From: Eubacterium sp. CAG:248
GTDB lineage: Bacteria; Bacillota; Clostridia; Lachnospirales; Lachnospiraceae
Length of the DNA stretch: 50,204 nucleotides
Assembly (NCBI GenBank): GCA_000436475.1
Contig: FR886141.1
Span: forward strand, 23,599 to 73,802
Reading direction: 5' to 3'
Shown here piece by piece: positions 33,577 to 41,617 of the stretch (position 1 is the first letter of the stretch; every line of letters starts with the position of its first letter). Made by a program: the position numbers and the translations under genes. The notes under the pieces are model-generated. The model was not told the origin of the DNA. It searched no databases and was given only the letters and a program-made list of their open reading frames with translations.

Positions 33577-34200
33577 ATGATTAAGTTAGAAAGATATGAA
33601 GTCATGAATTTTGAAAATGCTATGAGAGGTGCAAGAAACCCTCTTAACAGCTGGGCAAGAATGGACAGCAAAACAGAGAATGGTGTATTTACATTTGGTC
33701 CTAATGACTTAGATCTTGCAAAAAGACTATGCAAGGCGGGTTCAGACCATAGAAAGTTCATTAGACAGATATTTGTAACGGTAGATATAACAGCACCAAT
33801 ATACTGGTGGAAGGAATATGACACATATAAGGTTGGAACAGTTGCCAACTCAACAAGTACAATGCACAAAATTCACAGCAAGCCATTTGAAATGAGTGAT
33901 TTCAGTGTTGACCATTGTACAGAGGCAGCACTTGATATGATGCAGAAAAATATAGATTTTCTTGAAACAATACGTCAGGAGTTTGTAGAAACAAAGGATA
34001 AAAATCTATGGTACAGTATGATTCAGTTATTGCCAGAAAGCTATAACCAGATGAGAACATGTACATTTAATTATGAGAATCTTGCGGGTATGTATTATTC
34101 AAGAAGAAATCATAAGCTTGCTGAATGGCATACATTTTGTGACTGGGCTTTGGAACTTCCATATTTCAAGGAGCTTCTTGTTCAGAATGAAAATGAATAG
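33577..34200 (+). CDS. Phage-type conserved protein, unknown function
   Basis: A 207-residue soluble protein. I recognise the central block KAGSDHRKFIRQIFVTVDIT, then APIYWWKEYDTYKVG and NSTSTMHKI, as a family common in Firmicute phages and scattered in their chromosomes. LLPESYNQMRTCTFNYENL and RRNHKLAEWHTFCDWALEL complete the pattern. The arrangement of Arg, His and Ser residues recalls FAD-dependent thymidylate synthases (ThyX), but the full RHRxxSxNxxSxRY motif is absent, so that activity is not claimed. A weak GGAG lies 10 bases before the ATG. It lies alone between ddh and the flavoprotein gene. Confidence 0.6.
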   Translation: MIKLERYEVMNFENAMRGARNPLNSWARMDSKTENGVFTFGPNDLDLAKRLCKAGSDHRKFIRQIFVTVDITAPIYWWKEYDTYKVGTVANSTSTMHKIHSKPFEMSDFSVDHCTEAALDMMQKNIDFLETIRQEFVETKDKNLWYSMIQLLPESYNQMRTCTFNYENLAGMYYSRRNHKLAEWHTFCDWALELPYFKELLVQNENE

Positions 34201-34230
34201 GCATGATTTCCTTAAAAAGAAAGGATATAT

Positions 34231-35490
34231 ATGAGCAGTGTAATAATAATAGGTGGTGGTGCTGCCGGCATGATGGCTGCTATAATAGCAGCCAGAAATG
34301 GGCATACTGTTACACTTATGGAAAAAAACGAAAAGCCTGGGAAAAAGCTTTTTATTACAGGTAAAGGCAGATGTAACTTTACCAATGCCGGTGATGAAGA
34401 AGATATAAGACAGAGTGTTGTAACCAATCCCAAGTTTATGTACAGCGCATTTAAAGGCTTTTCCAACTATGATGTTATGGGCTTTTTTGATGAACTGGGA
34501 CTTAAGTTCAAGATAGAAAGAGGAAACAGATGCTTTCCAGAGTCTGATCATTCATCAGATGTTATATCAGCACTCGTAAGAGAAATGCGTAAGCTTAAAG
34601 TGAATATCATGCTTAACACAGAGGTCCTTGATGTGCTTACAGAAGATATAGAGGATGGAACTAAGAGATTTGGTGGGGTTGAGTATAAAGAGACAACTTC
34701 GGATAAGAAACAGCTGTTAAAGGCTGACTATTGTATTATAGCAACAGGTGGCAACTCTTATTCAAGTACGGGTTCAACAGGTGATGGATATAGATTTGCA
34801 AGGAATATGTCACATACAGTTACACCTGTTATTCCTGCACTTGTTCCACTTACAATCAGGGAAGAATGGGCATCTGAGCTTATGGGACTTAGTCTTAGGA
34901 ATATTTCTATCAGTATTCTTGATAATAAGAAAGAAGTATATAGCGATTTTGGCGAGATGCTTTTCACACATTTTGGTGTAAGTGGTCCGGTTATACTTAG
35001 TGCAAGCAGCTATACAACAGCTATACTAAGGAAAAGACCGCTAAAGCTTATAGTTGATCTTAAACCAGCATTATCAGAGGAACAGCTGGATGAAAGAATA
35101 TTAAGGGATTTTTCAGAAGAGAAGAATAAAGCATATAAGAATTCTTTAGATAAATTACTTCCCAAAAAACTTATTCCGGTTATAGTAAGGCTTAGTGATA
35201 TAAATAAAGACAAGAAGGTAAATGAAATCACAAAGCAGGAAAGATTGGGGCTGGTTCATCTTATAAAGAATCTTGAGATGACTGTTACTGGTACAAGAGG
35301 ATTTAACGAAGCTATTATCACCCAGGGAGGTGTTAATGTAAAGGAAATAAATCCATCAACTATGGAGTCCAAGCTTGTACAAAATGTATATTTTGCAGGA
35401 GAGGTGCTTGATGTTGATGCCGTTACAGGTGGGTTTAATCTGCAGGTTGCATGGTCAAGTGCATATGCAGCTGCATCACATTTAGAATAA
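34231..35490 (+). CDS. BaiN/HI0933-family flavoprotein
   Basis: A 419-residue NAD(P)/FAD-dependent oxidoreductase of the HI0933 (YhiN, BaiN, RdsA) family. The FAD-binding start is VIIIGGGAAGMMAAIIAA. NEKPGKKLFITGKGRCNFTN near residue 33 is the family signature, GDGYRFARNMSHTVTPVIPA follows, and the C-terminal GGVNVKEINPSTMESKLVQ and AGEVLDVDAVTGGFNLQ close the FAD site. Family members are linked to bile-acid reduction and other cofactor chemistry; the substrate here is unknown. The gene precedes cmk by 26 bp, an arrangement common in Clostridia, so it probably shares a transcript with cmk, ispH and rpsA. Confidence 0.88.
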   Translation: MSSVIIIGGGAAGMMAAIIAARNGHTVTLMEKNEKPGKKLFITGKGRCNFTNAGDEEDIRQSVVTNPKFMYSAFKGFSNYDVMGFFDELGLKFKIERGNRCFPESDHSSDVISALVREMRKLKVNIMLNTEVLDVLTEDIEDGTKRFGGVEYKETTSDKKQLLKADYCIIATGGNSYSSTGSTGDGYRFARNMSHTVTPVIPALVPLTIREEWASELMGLSLRNISISILDNKKEVYSDFGEMLFTHFGVSGPVILSASSYTTAILRKRPLKLIVDLKPALSEEQLDERILRDFSEEKNKAYKNSLDKLLPKKLIPVIVRLSDINKDKKVNEITKQERLGLVHLIKNLEMTVTGTRGFNEAIITQGGVNVKEINPSTMESKLVQNVYFAGEVLDVDAVTGGFNLQVAWSSAYAAASHLE

Positions 35491-35516
35491 AAAGTTTTTA
35501 TACAAGGAGAAAAATT

Positions 35517-36191
35517 ATGGCATATTCAGTTGCAATAGATGGACCAGCAGGAGCTGGTAAAAGTACAATAGCAAAGCTTATTTCAAAGGAAATGGGATAC
35601 ATATATGTAGATACAGGTGCTATGTATAGAGCAATGGCTGTGTATTTTACAAAGAATAATATTGATCCTGATGATGAAAATGCGATTAATGCTGCTGTAG
35701 ATAATGTTGATATCAGTATCGAATATCAGAATGGAGAACAGCAGGTAATACTTAATGGCGAGAATGTTACAGGTCTTTTAAGAACTGAAGAGACAGGAAA
35801 TATGGCATCAAGAACATCTAAGTATAAAGAAGTAAGAAGCAAGCTTGTTGAGCTTCAAAGACAGCTTGCAAAGACTTCTGATGTTGTTATGGATGGAAGA
35901 GATATTGGAACAACAGTGCTTCCAGACGCATTTGTAAAGATATATCTTACAGCAAGCTCTGATGCGAGGGCAAAAAGAAGATATGATGAACTGGCTGCTA
36001 AGGGTGAGCAATGTGATATTAATGATATAAAGGAAGATATTGAAAAAAGAGATTATCAGGATATGCATAGGGAAATATCACCACTTAAACAGGCAGATGA
36101 TGCTATACTGCTTGATACATCCAATATGAATATAGAGCAGGTTGTTGCAGCAATGAGAGATATTATAGATAAAGCTATTAAAAATAGTTAA
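35517..36191 (+). CDS. cmk: Cytidylate kinase
   Basis: Phosphorylates CMP and dCMP with ATP. The 224 residues contain the P-loop DGPAGAGKSTIAKLIS at the N-terminus, YVDTGAMYRAMAVYF for substrate binding, VMDGRDIGTTVLPDA, and the lid region RAKRRYDELAAKG. The ATG at 35517 was chosen because AAGGAG lies seven bases before it and the protein starts with the P-loop strand as usual. It is followed by ispH and rpsA, the conserved Clostridia order. Confidence 0.95.
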   Translation: MAYSVAIDGPAGAGKSTIAKLISKEMGYIYVDTGAMYRAMAVYFTKNNIDPDDENAINAAVDNVDISIEYQNGEQQVILNGENVTGLLRTEETGNMASRTSKYKEVRSKLVELQRQLAKTSDVVMDGRDIGTTVLPDAFVKIYLTASSDARAKRRYDELAAKGEQCDINDIKEDIEKRDYQDMHREISPLKQADDAILLDTSNMNIEQVVAAMRDIIDKAIKNS

Positions 36192-36307
36192 TAGTTGAGA
36201 ATAGTGTGAAAAATAGGATTTTTCACACGCAAGATTTGTGCTTACGCACAAACTTGAGATGCGCAAAAGACAGCGCAAGAATTGAGAATAAAATGAAGGT
36301 AGCAGAT

Positions 36308-37177
36308 ATGTCAAAAATAGAAGTTATTCTTGCGAAATCAGCTGGTTTTTGCTTTGGAGTACATAGAGCAGTTGATACAGTATATGAACGTACAGATAAG
36401 GAAAATGTATACACGTATGGTCCTATTATTCATAACGAGGAAGTTGTAAAGGATCTTGAAAGCAAAGGCGTAAGGGCAATATCAGATGTTGACGAGATTG
36501 AAGGCATGAATGATAATGCTACAGTTATCATAAGGTCACATGGCGTATCAAAGAATGTGTATGATAGTATTAAGGCAAAAAAATACGAAATAGTTGATGC
36601 AACATGTCCTTTTGTGCTTAAAATCCACAGAATAGTTGAAGAAGAAAGTGCAAAGGGCAAGCAGATAATCATAATCGGTAATGAGAAGCATCCGGAGGTT
36701 GAAGGTATAATGGGATGGTCACATAGTCCGGTTCTTGTGATAGATACAGTGGAAAAAGCAAAGAATATGCAGCTGGATAACAAAAAAAAAGTGGTGATTG
36801 TATCCCAAACGACATTTAATTACAATAAATTTAAAGAATTAGTTGAAATTATCAACGAAAAGGGGTACAATATTACCATTAAAAATACTATTTGTAATGC
36901 CACGGAAGAACGTCAGACTGAGGCAAGAGATATTGCACAGAAAGTTGATGCAATGATTGTTATCGGCGACAAGAGTAGTTCCAATACAAGAAAACTGTAT
37001 GAGATTTGTAAAGGCGAATGTGAGAATACATTTTACATTCAAACTCTAAAAGATCTGGACTTAAAAAGTCTTAATCTGGTAAACAGCATAGGTATTACAG
37101 CTGGGGCATCTACCCCGAACAATATCATTGAGGAGGTTTATACTAATGTCAGAGAATTTTGCAGAGATGTTAGCTAA
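36308..37177 (+). CDS. ispH: 4-Hydroxy-3-methylbut-2-enyl diphosphate reductase
   Basis: The last step of the MEP isoprenoid pathway, making IPP and DMAPP. The 289 residues hold the three iron-sulphur Cys in AGFCFGVHRAVD (Cys15), VDATCPFVLKIH and NTICNATEERQTEA, and the family end GITAGASTPNNIIEEV. The start at 36308 is preferred to in-frame starts upstream because AAGGT lies seven bases before it and the protein then begins MSKIEVILAK. Its last 32 bases overlap rpsA in another frame. In many Clostridia ispH and rpsA are fused; here they are separate but physically overlapped. Confidence 0.93.
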   Translation: MSKIEVILAKSAGFCFGVHRAVDTVYERTDKENVYTYGPIIHNEEVVKDLESKGVRAISDVDEIEGMNDNATVIIRSHGVSKNVYDSIKAKKYEIVDATCPFVLKIHRIVEEESAKGKQIIIIGNEKHPEVEGIMGWSHSPVLVIDTVEKAKNMQLDNKKKVVIVSQTTFNYNKFKELVEIINEKGYNITIKNTICNATEERQTEARDIAQKVDAMIVIGDKSSSNTRKLYEICKGECENTFYIQTLKDLDLKSLNLVNSIGITAGASTPNNIIEEVYTNVREFCRDVS

Positions 37178-38234
37178 CGAAGAGTGGAAGGAAATTCATA
37201 CAGGAGAAGTTGTTGATGGCACTGTAATAGCAGTTAAAGATGATCAGATCGTTCTTAACATAGGCTATAAGGCTGATGGTATTATCACAAGAAGTGAATA
37301 CACATCACAGCCAGGGCTTGATCTTACAACAGTTGTTTCTGTTGGTGATGAGATGAAGGCTAAGGTACTTAAGCTTAACGATGGAGAAGGTCAGGTACTT
37401 CTTACATATAGAAAGCTTGTCGCAGACAACGGAAGCAAGAAGCTTGAAGAAGCGTTTAATAACAATGAGCCTGTAACAGCAACAGTAACAAGAGTTATCA
37501 AGGGTGGTCTTGAAGTTGTTGTTGATGAAACAAGAGTATTTATTCCAGCAAGCCTTGTTTCAGATTCATATGTAAAGGATTTCTCAGATTATGCTGGTAA
37601 GGAAGTAACATTTGTATTAACAGAATATGATCCTAAGAACAGAAAGGTTATCGGAGATTGCAAGCAGCTTATTGTTGCAGCTAAGAAGGCAGCTCAGGAA
37701 GAATTACTTTCTAAGATTCACGAAGGTGATACAATCGAAGGAACAGTTAAGAATGTAACAGATTTTGGTGCATTTATTGATCTTGGTGGAGTTGATGGAC
37801 TCCTTCATATTTCAGAAATGTCATGGGGCAGAACAGAGAATCCTAAGAAGGTATACAAGATTGGTGATTCTGTTAAGTGCTTCATTAAGGAAATCAATGG
37901 TGATAAGATTGCTCTTTCTGTTAAGTATCCAGATCAGAATCCATGGAATGATGCATCTACAAAGTATGCTGTAGGTAATGTTGTTACTGGTAAGGTAGCA
38001 AGAATGACAGACTTTGGTGCATTTGTACAGCTTGAAGATGGTATTGATGCTTTACTTCATGTATCACAGATTTCAAGAGAACACATCAACAAGCCAGAAG
38101 ATGTATTAAAGATTGGACAGGAAATCACAGCTAAGGTTGTAGACCTTAACGAAGCTGAGAAGAAGATTAGCTTAAGCATGAAGGCAGTATCAGATGATGC
38201 AGCAGAGCAGGAAGAAGTTCAGACAGAAGAATAA
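37146..38234 (+). CDS. rpsA: Ribosomal protein S1 (four S1 domains)
   Basis: RNA-binding protein of the S1 type, 362 residues, with four S1 domains at about 16-95, 105-175, 195-270 and 280-350. The third (EGTVKNVTDFGAFIDLGGVD) and fourth (TGKVARMTDFGAFVQLEDGI) carry the strongest motif. E. coli S1 has six domains; four is normal for Firmicutes, where the protein may help translation of structured mRNAs without being a fixed ribosome component. AGGAGG lies nine bases before the ATG, inside the ispH coding end, so the two are translationally coupled. An acidic tail (DDAAEQEEVQTEE) ends the protein. Confidence 0.93.
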   Translation: MSENFAEMLANEEWKEIHTGEVVDGTVIAVKDDQIVLNIGYKADGIITRSEYTSQPGLDLTTVVSVGDEMKAKVLKLNDGEGQVLLTYRKLVADNGSKKLEEAFNNNEPVTATVTRVIKGGLEVVVDETRVFIPASLVSDSYVKDFSDYAGKEVTFVLTEYDPKNRKVIGDCKQLIVAAKKAAQEELLSKIHEGDTIEGTVKNVTDFGAFIDLGGVDGLLHISEMSWGRTENPKKVYKIGDSVKCFIKEINGDKIALSVKYPDQNPWNDASTKYAVGNVVTGKVARMTDFGAFVQLEDGIDALLHVSQISREHINKPEDVLKIGQEITAKVVDLNEAEKKISLSMKAVSDDAAEQEEVQTEE

Positions 38235-38256
38235 TAAATAATACGAATAAGTATAT

Positions 38257-38297
38257 AAAAAGATTCCAGTGGTTTTATAACTATTGGAATCTTTTTT
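38257..38297. terminator. Terminator after rpsA
   Basis: AAAAGATTCCA pairs with TGGAATCTTTT, followed by a T run (38292-38297) on the plus strand; the A run on the left gives the minus strand a T run too. It lies between convergent rpsA and ylmH. Confidence 0.85.
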
Positions 38298-38346
38298 GAT
38301 TATATGTTATAAAAAATGAATGTTTATAAATGCCTATACAAAATGC

Positions 38347-39102
38347 CTATACATATTTTTTTAAGGTAAGATATGTTCTTCCCTTTCTTGTTTCACTTTC
38401 ATCCCCAACATATATGAATTTTCCTTTGCCACGTATAACAAGAATATCATCGGGTTTCAAATGCATGCTTTTGTTTTCTATGCACTGGCCATTGACATAT
38501 ATTTTTTTAGAGGAAAATAACTCACCGGAACTGCTTCTTGACAGCTTTGCTATAGAAGCTACAACAGCATCTATTCGTGGAGAAGCTGCGATTATACGTA
38601 TGTCCTCAAGCTCAGGCTTTAAAGCTGGTACTTCATGTGTGCAGACGGAACAACGCATATGAGTGTGGCGTACGGTGTCAAGATGGTCACATATATAATC
38701 AGAAATGTGTGAAATACAGAATACGTAGGCATCGGTTTCCTTTATAATAATATCACCTATGAGTTCCCGCTCTATTCCAAGGTTCATAAGAGCACCAAGA
38801 TAATCACGATGGTCAAGCTTTTCAGCAAACTTTACAGACAATGGTTCAATCTTTAAGGTTGTTATCGGATAGCCAGCATCATAGCCATATAAGTTTGGAG
38901 AACCAAAACGAATAAGCTGCCTTTCGCATAACGGATTGCCACCATATATATCATGATCAATAAAAGATAAGTCTTTTTTAAATGAGTTAACAACTGAAAG
39001 CTCACTTATGCTAAGAAAGTTGGTATATGTATATATATTATGATTAAATGCCTGATTAGCGGTGTCTAAAATTTTTCTTTTTAACAAGTCCTCTTCATTC
39101 AT
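38347..39102 (-). CDS. ylmH: YlmH-type S4-domain RNA-binding protein
   Basis: A 251-residue protein. Residues 1-180 are the YlmH N-terminal region (FTHNIYTYTNFLSI-like opening, LIRFGSPNLYGYDAGYPITT, LTHRDYLGALM-like EKLDHRDYLGALMNLGIERE). Residues 182-245 form an S4 RNA-binding domain (RIDAVVASIAKLSRSSSGEL, KIYVNGQCIENKSMHLKPDD). YlmH is reported to act in rescue of stalled ribosomes and peptidyl-tRNA release, and is often linked to cell-division genes; here it is alone. AAAGGA lies nine bases before the ATG. Confidence 0.88.
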   Translation of the reverse strand: MNEEDLLKRKILDTANQAFNHNIYTYTNFLSISELSVVNSFKKDLSFIDHDIYGGNPLCERQLIRFGSPNLYGYDAGYPITTLKIEPLSVKFAEKLDHRDYLGALMNLGIERELIGDIIIKETDAYVFCISHISDYICDHLDTVRHTHMRCSVCTHEVPALKPELEDIRIIAASPRIDAVVASIAKLSRSSSGELFSSKKIYVNGQCIENKSMHLKPDDILVIRGKGKFIYVGDESETRKGRTYLTLKKYV

Positions 39103-39270
39103 AGTAAAAATCCTTTCTGCTTTCTGTGCTTTACATTACATCCATGTAGAATACTGTATCATAATACTTTAATAATTAAAATAGAAACTGTAAATGCACA
39201 AATATATTTTTATATTTATTATTGATTTATTATTGTTGGCTATTGATTTTTATTGATTGTACAACTATCT

Positions 39271-39299
39271 TTGACACATTTATTATAGTGTGATAAACT
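39271..39299 (+). promoter_or_regulatory. Promoter of cheR
   Basis: TTGACA (39271-39276) and TAAACT (39294-39299) are separated by 17 bases. This is a vegetative sigma-A type, not the flagellar sigma-28 type, consistent with a stand-alone cheR. Confidence 0.65.
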
Positions 39300-39364
39300 A
39301 TTAACGAATATAAGGTAAAGCAATATATACGTGAATAGTTGCGGAAAGAACAGAGGAATATGTT

Positions 39365-40144
39365 ATGATTAATAATTACGAAGACTTTAAAAAACAGGTG
39401 TTCAGTATTACAAGTATAGATCTTAATGCTTATAAAGAAAAACAGATGAAAAGAAGAATAGATACACTTATAGCAAGAAATAAGTATGATGGATATGAAA
39501 GTTATATCAAGGCGATAAAATCTGATTCCAAGCTGCTCGATGAATTCGTGAATTATCTTACTATTAATGTATCTGAATTCTACAGGAACCCTGCACTGTG
39601 GAAAAAGCTTGAGGATATAATTCTTCCAGAACTTATAAATAAATTCGGAACAAGACTTAAGATATGGAGTGCTGCCTGCTCTACAGGTGATGAGCCATAT
39701 TCCCTGGCTATGGTGCTTGCAAAGAAGGTTCCAATGAGAGATATTAAGATATATGCAACAGATATAGATGACCAGGTGCTTGAGAAGGCTAAGGATGGCG
39801 TATATTCAGCTAACAGTCTTAAAGGACTGCCAGATGAATATAAGAATAAATATTTTGAGAAAATGGGTGACAGGTATTATAAGATATCAGATGATATTAA
39901 AAAATGTGTTGAGTTTAAAAAGTCCAATCTTTTAAAGGATGCATATCCACAGGGTTGTCATCTTATAGTGTGTAGGAATGTTCTTATATACTTTACAGAA
40001 GATGCCAAGCTCGATATATATAAGAAGTTTAATAAGTCACTTGTTCAGGGTGGCTGCCTGTTTGTTGGTAATACAGAACAGATTATTAACTATAAGGATC
40101 TTGGTTATGAGTATAATGAACTGTTCTTTTATAGAAAAAAGTAA
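39365..40144 (+). CDS. cheR: CheR-type protein-glutamate methyltransferase
   Basis: Transfers methyl from S-adenosylmethionine to glutamates of chemoreceptors. The 259 residues have the N-terminal helical domain (KEKQMKRRIDTLIARN) and the catalytic domain: LTINVSEFYRNPALWKKLED, IWSAACSTGDEPYSLAMVLA (the SAM site), KIYATDIDDQVLEKAKDG and CRNVLIYFTEDA. No other chemotaxis genes are in the window. The last 59 bases overlap the 3' end of the convergent exonuclease gene. GAGG lies eight bases before the ATG. Confidence 0.92.
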   Translation: MINNYEDFKKQVFSITSIDLNAYKEKQMKRRIDTLIARNKYDGYESYIKAIKSDSKLLDEFVNYLTINVSEFYRNPALWKKLEDIILPELINKFGTRLKIWSAACSTGDEPYSLAMVLAKKVPMRDIKIYATDIDDQVLEKAKDGVYSANSLKGLPDEYKNKYFEKMGDRYYKISDDIKKCVEFKKSNLLKDAYPQGCHLIVCRNVLIYFTEDAKLDIYKKFNKSLVQGGCLFVGNTEQIINYKDLGYEYNELFFYRKK

Positions 40145-41294
40145 TTATTGCATATGCTGTTTCATGGATGATATCCATGGACAGCATATTTTTTATTGCC
40201 TTAGTGTCATAATCTGATACAGTTTTATCCGTAGATTCAGGATCTAATATAAGATATACATTTTTATCATTATAATCTTTTTTAAATACGGTCATATCAC
40301 CTGAATATGATGGAATCATGATAAATGTACCATGTTTTTTTGTGTAACATGTTTCTTTGGTTGCTTTAATCCTACATTCAGAATCTACATATGTGGCAAT
40401 GCTTTTGTGCATGGCGGTGTCCTCGTATGGAAGATAATAATAGTCTTTATAGTTTGGATAAAAGTATTTTAAAATGCCGGTGATAACAGGCAATCTAAGC
40501 TTTAATGTTGAATGTTCGGCTCTTAATACATAATATTCATCCTTTAGTAACACAGAAACAGGAAGTTCTTCTGGTAATGAAAAAGAAAGTGTTATATAAG
40601 CTGTACTGGATATATTATCAGACTGCTTAGCTTCATCTGCAATGTCATAAGCAGGTGTATACTCTATATCTTTGTAAGATATATGCTTGTTTATGATGTT
40701 ATTATAACTTACTATTGAAGAAATCTTTATAAGACCGCATATATCTTCAAAATTATGGAGCAGAAGAAGCTTTTCGTTGTCAGCGTGTTTGGCTGGAAGC
40801 TGGTCATTTTTTATATATTCTTTGTATACCTTTATGAGTTCGCCACCAGTATATGTATCGTTGCGGTGTATTCCAAGAAAATGTTCAACAGTTGTCTGAT
40901 TATAACTTTCAAGTCTTAAGATGGACTTAAGCCCTTTAGCGTGCTTGAACAAATCAATGCTTCTCATATTATCAAGATTAAGCGGTATATTATGAATGGC
41001 TGCACGTTTTGTTAAAAATGGGATATCAAAATTGTCACCATTGAAATGTATGATTGATGAAAAATTTTCTGCAAGTTCACAGAACTTATGAATCAGTAAT
41101 GGCTCGTCAGAGGCGCCTTCAGCAAGCCATTGAATTACTGTGAAGTGTCTGCCGTCGGTGAATGAAACTCCGATAAGATAGCAGAAACAGCCAGTTCTTG
41201 AAAAGCCGGTGGTTTCTATATCAAAGAAAAGATTATCTTTGATACAGAGCTGGTTATTTATATTAATATCAATTGTCTGTGTTATTGTTTTCAT
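40086..41294 (-). CDS. YprB-like RNase H-fold exonuclease
   Basis: A 402-residue protein whose first 200 residues are a DEDD-type exonuclease domain: LFFDIETTGFSRTG (Asp and Glu), IIHFNGDNFDIPFLTKR (Asp), and HNFEDICGLIKIS (last Asp). The family is annotated as ribonuclease H-like YprB domain, of uncertain substrate. Residues 200-402 have no recognised fold. Its coding end overlaps convergent cheR by 59 bp, so the last 20 or so residues are constrained by cheR. AAAGGA lies 11 bases before the ATG. Confidence 0.8.
   Translation of the reverse strand: MKTITQTIDININNQLCIKDNLFFDIETTGFSRTGCFCYLIGVSFTDGRHFTVIQWLAEGASDEPLLIHKFCELAENFSSIIHFNGDNFDIPFLTKRAAIHNIPLNLDNMRSIDLFKHAKGLKSILRLESYNQTTVEHFLGIHRNDTYTGGELIKVYKEYIKNDQLPAKHADNEKLLLLHNFEDICGLIKISSIVSYNNIINKHISYKDIEYTPAYDIADEAKQSDNISSTAYITLSFSLPEELPVSVLLKDEYYVLRAEHSTLKLRLPVITGILKYFYPNYKDYYYLPYEDTAMHKSIATYVDSECRIKATKETCYTKKHGTFIMIPSYSGDMTVFKKDYNDKNVYLILDPESTDKTVSDYDTKAIKNMLSMDIIHETAYAIITFFYKRTVHYTHNQDPYS
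40152..40194 (+). terminator. cheR terminator inside the convergent gene
   Basis: ATATGCTGT (40152-40160) pairs with ACAGCATAT (40181-40189) and the inner CATGGAT (40163-40169) with ATCCATG (40173-40179), followed by TTTTT. It starts eight bases after the cheR stop but lies entirely in the coding end of the minus-strand exonuclease gene. Confidence 0.8.
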
Positions 41295-41617
41295 GTAATT
41301 ATTGTCCTTTTTCTTTTAATATTCTGTTTTTAGCATCTTACATTATATTGATTGAGTAATTAACAAAAATGATATATATATTAAAAATACGTTAAAAAAA
41401 TATCAGTTTTTGTTTATTATATACGAATATATACACAAAAAAAAGTAGATTTTTAATCCTTATTGATATATTATATTAATATATTAGTTACTGTTAAGAA
41501 CTGCCACATAATCAGGTAAATAATCATACAGAAGAAGTTTTCTTTTTTGTGATTGTCTATCTGATTAAGTATAGTGCTAAGCAGTAACATATATTATTTT
41601 ATAAGGAGAAATATGTC
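41295..41617. other. rnf upstream region
   Basis: This 323-bp gap is very AT-rich up to about 41480, with no clear consensus promoter that I would defend. The right-hand 100 bases hold the nested inverted repeats listed as the rnf leader structure. No gene was found. Confidence 0.5.
41487..41588 (+). ncRNA. Candidate structured leader of the rnf operon
   Basis: Two nested long-range helices form: GTTACTGTTAAG (41487-41498) with CTAAGCAGTAAC (41577-41588), 11 of 12 positions pairing, and TAATCAGGTA (41509-41518) with TATCTGATTA (41558-41567), ten pairs with one G-U. Between the inner arms lies a purine run GAAGAAG and a run of T. The structure ends 15 bases before the rnfC AAGGAG. I do not recognise a known riboswitch class. 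Confidence 0.5.
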
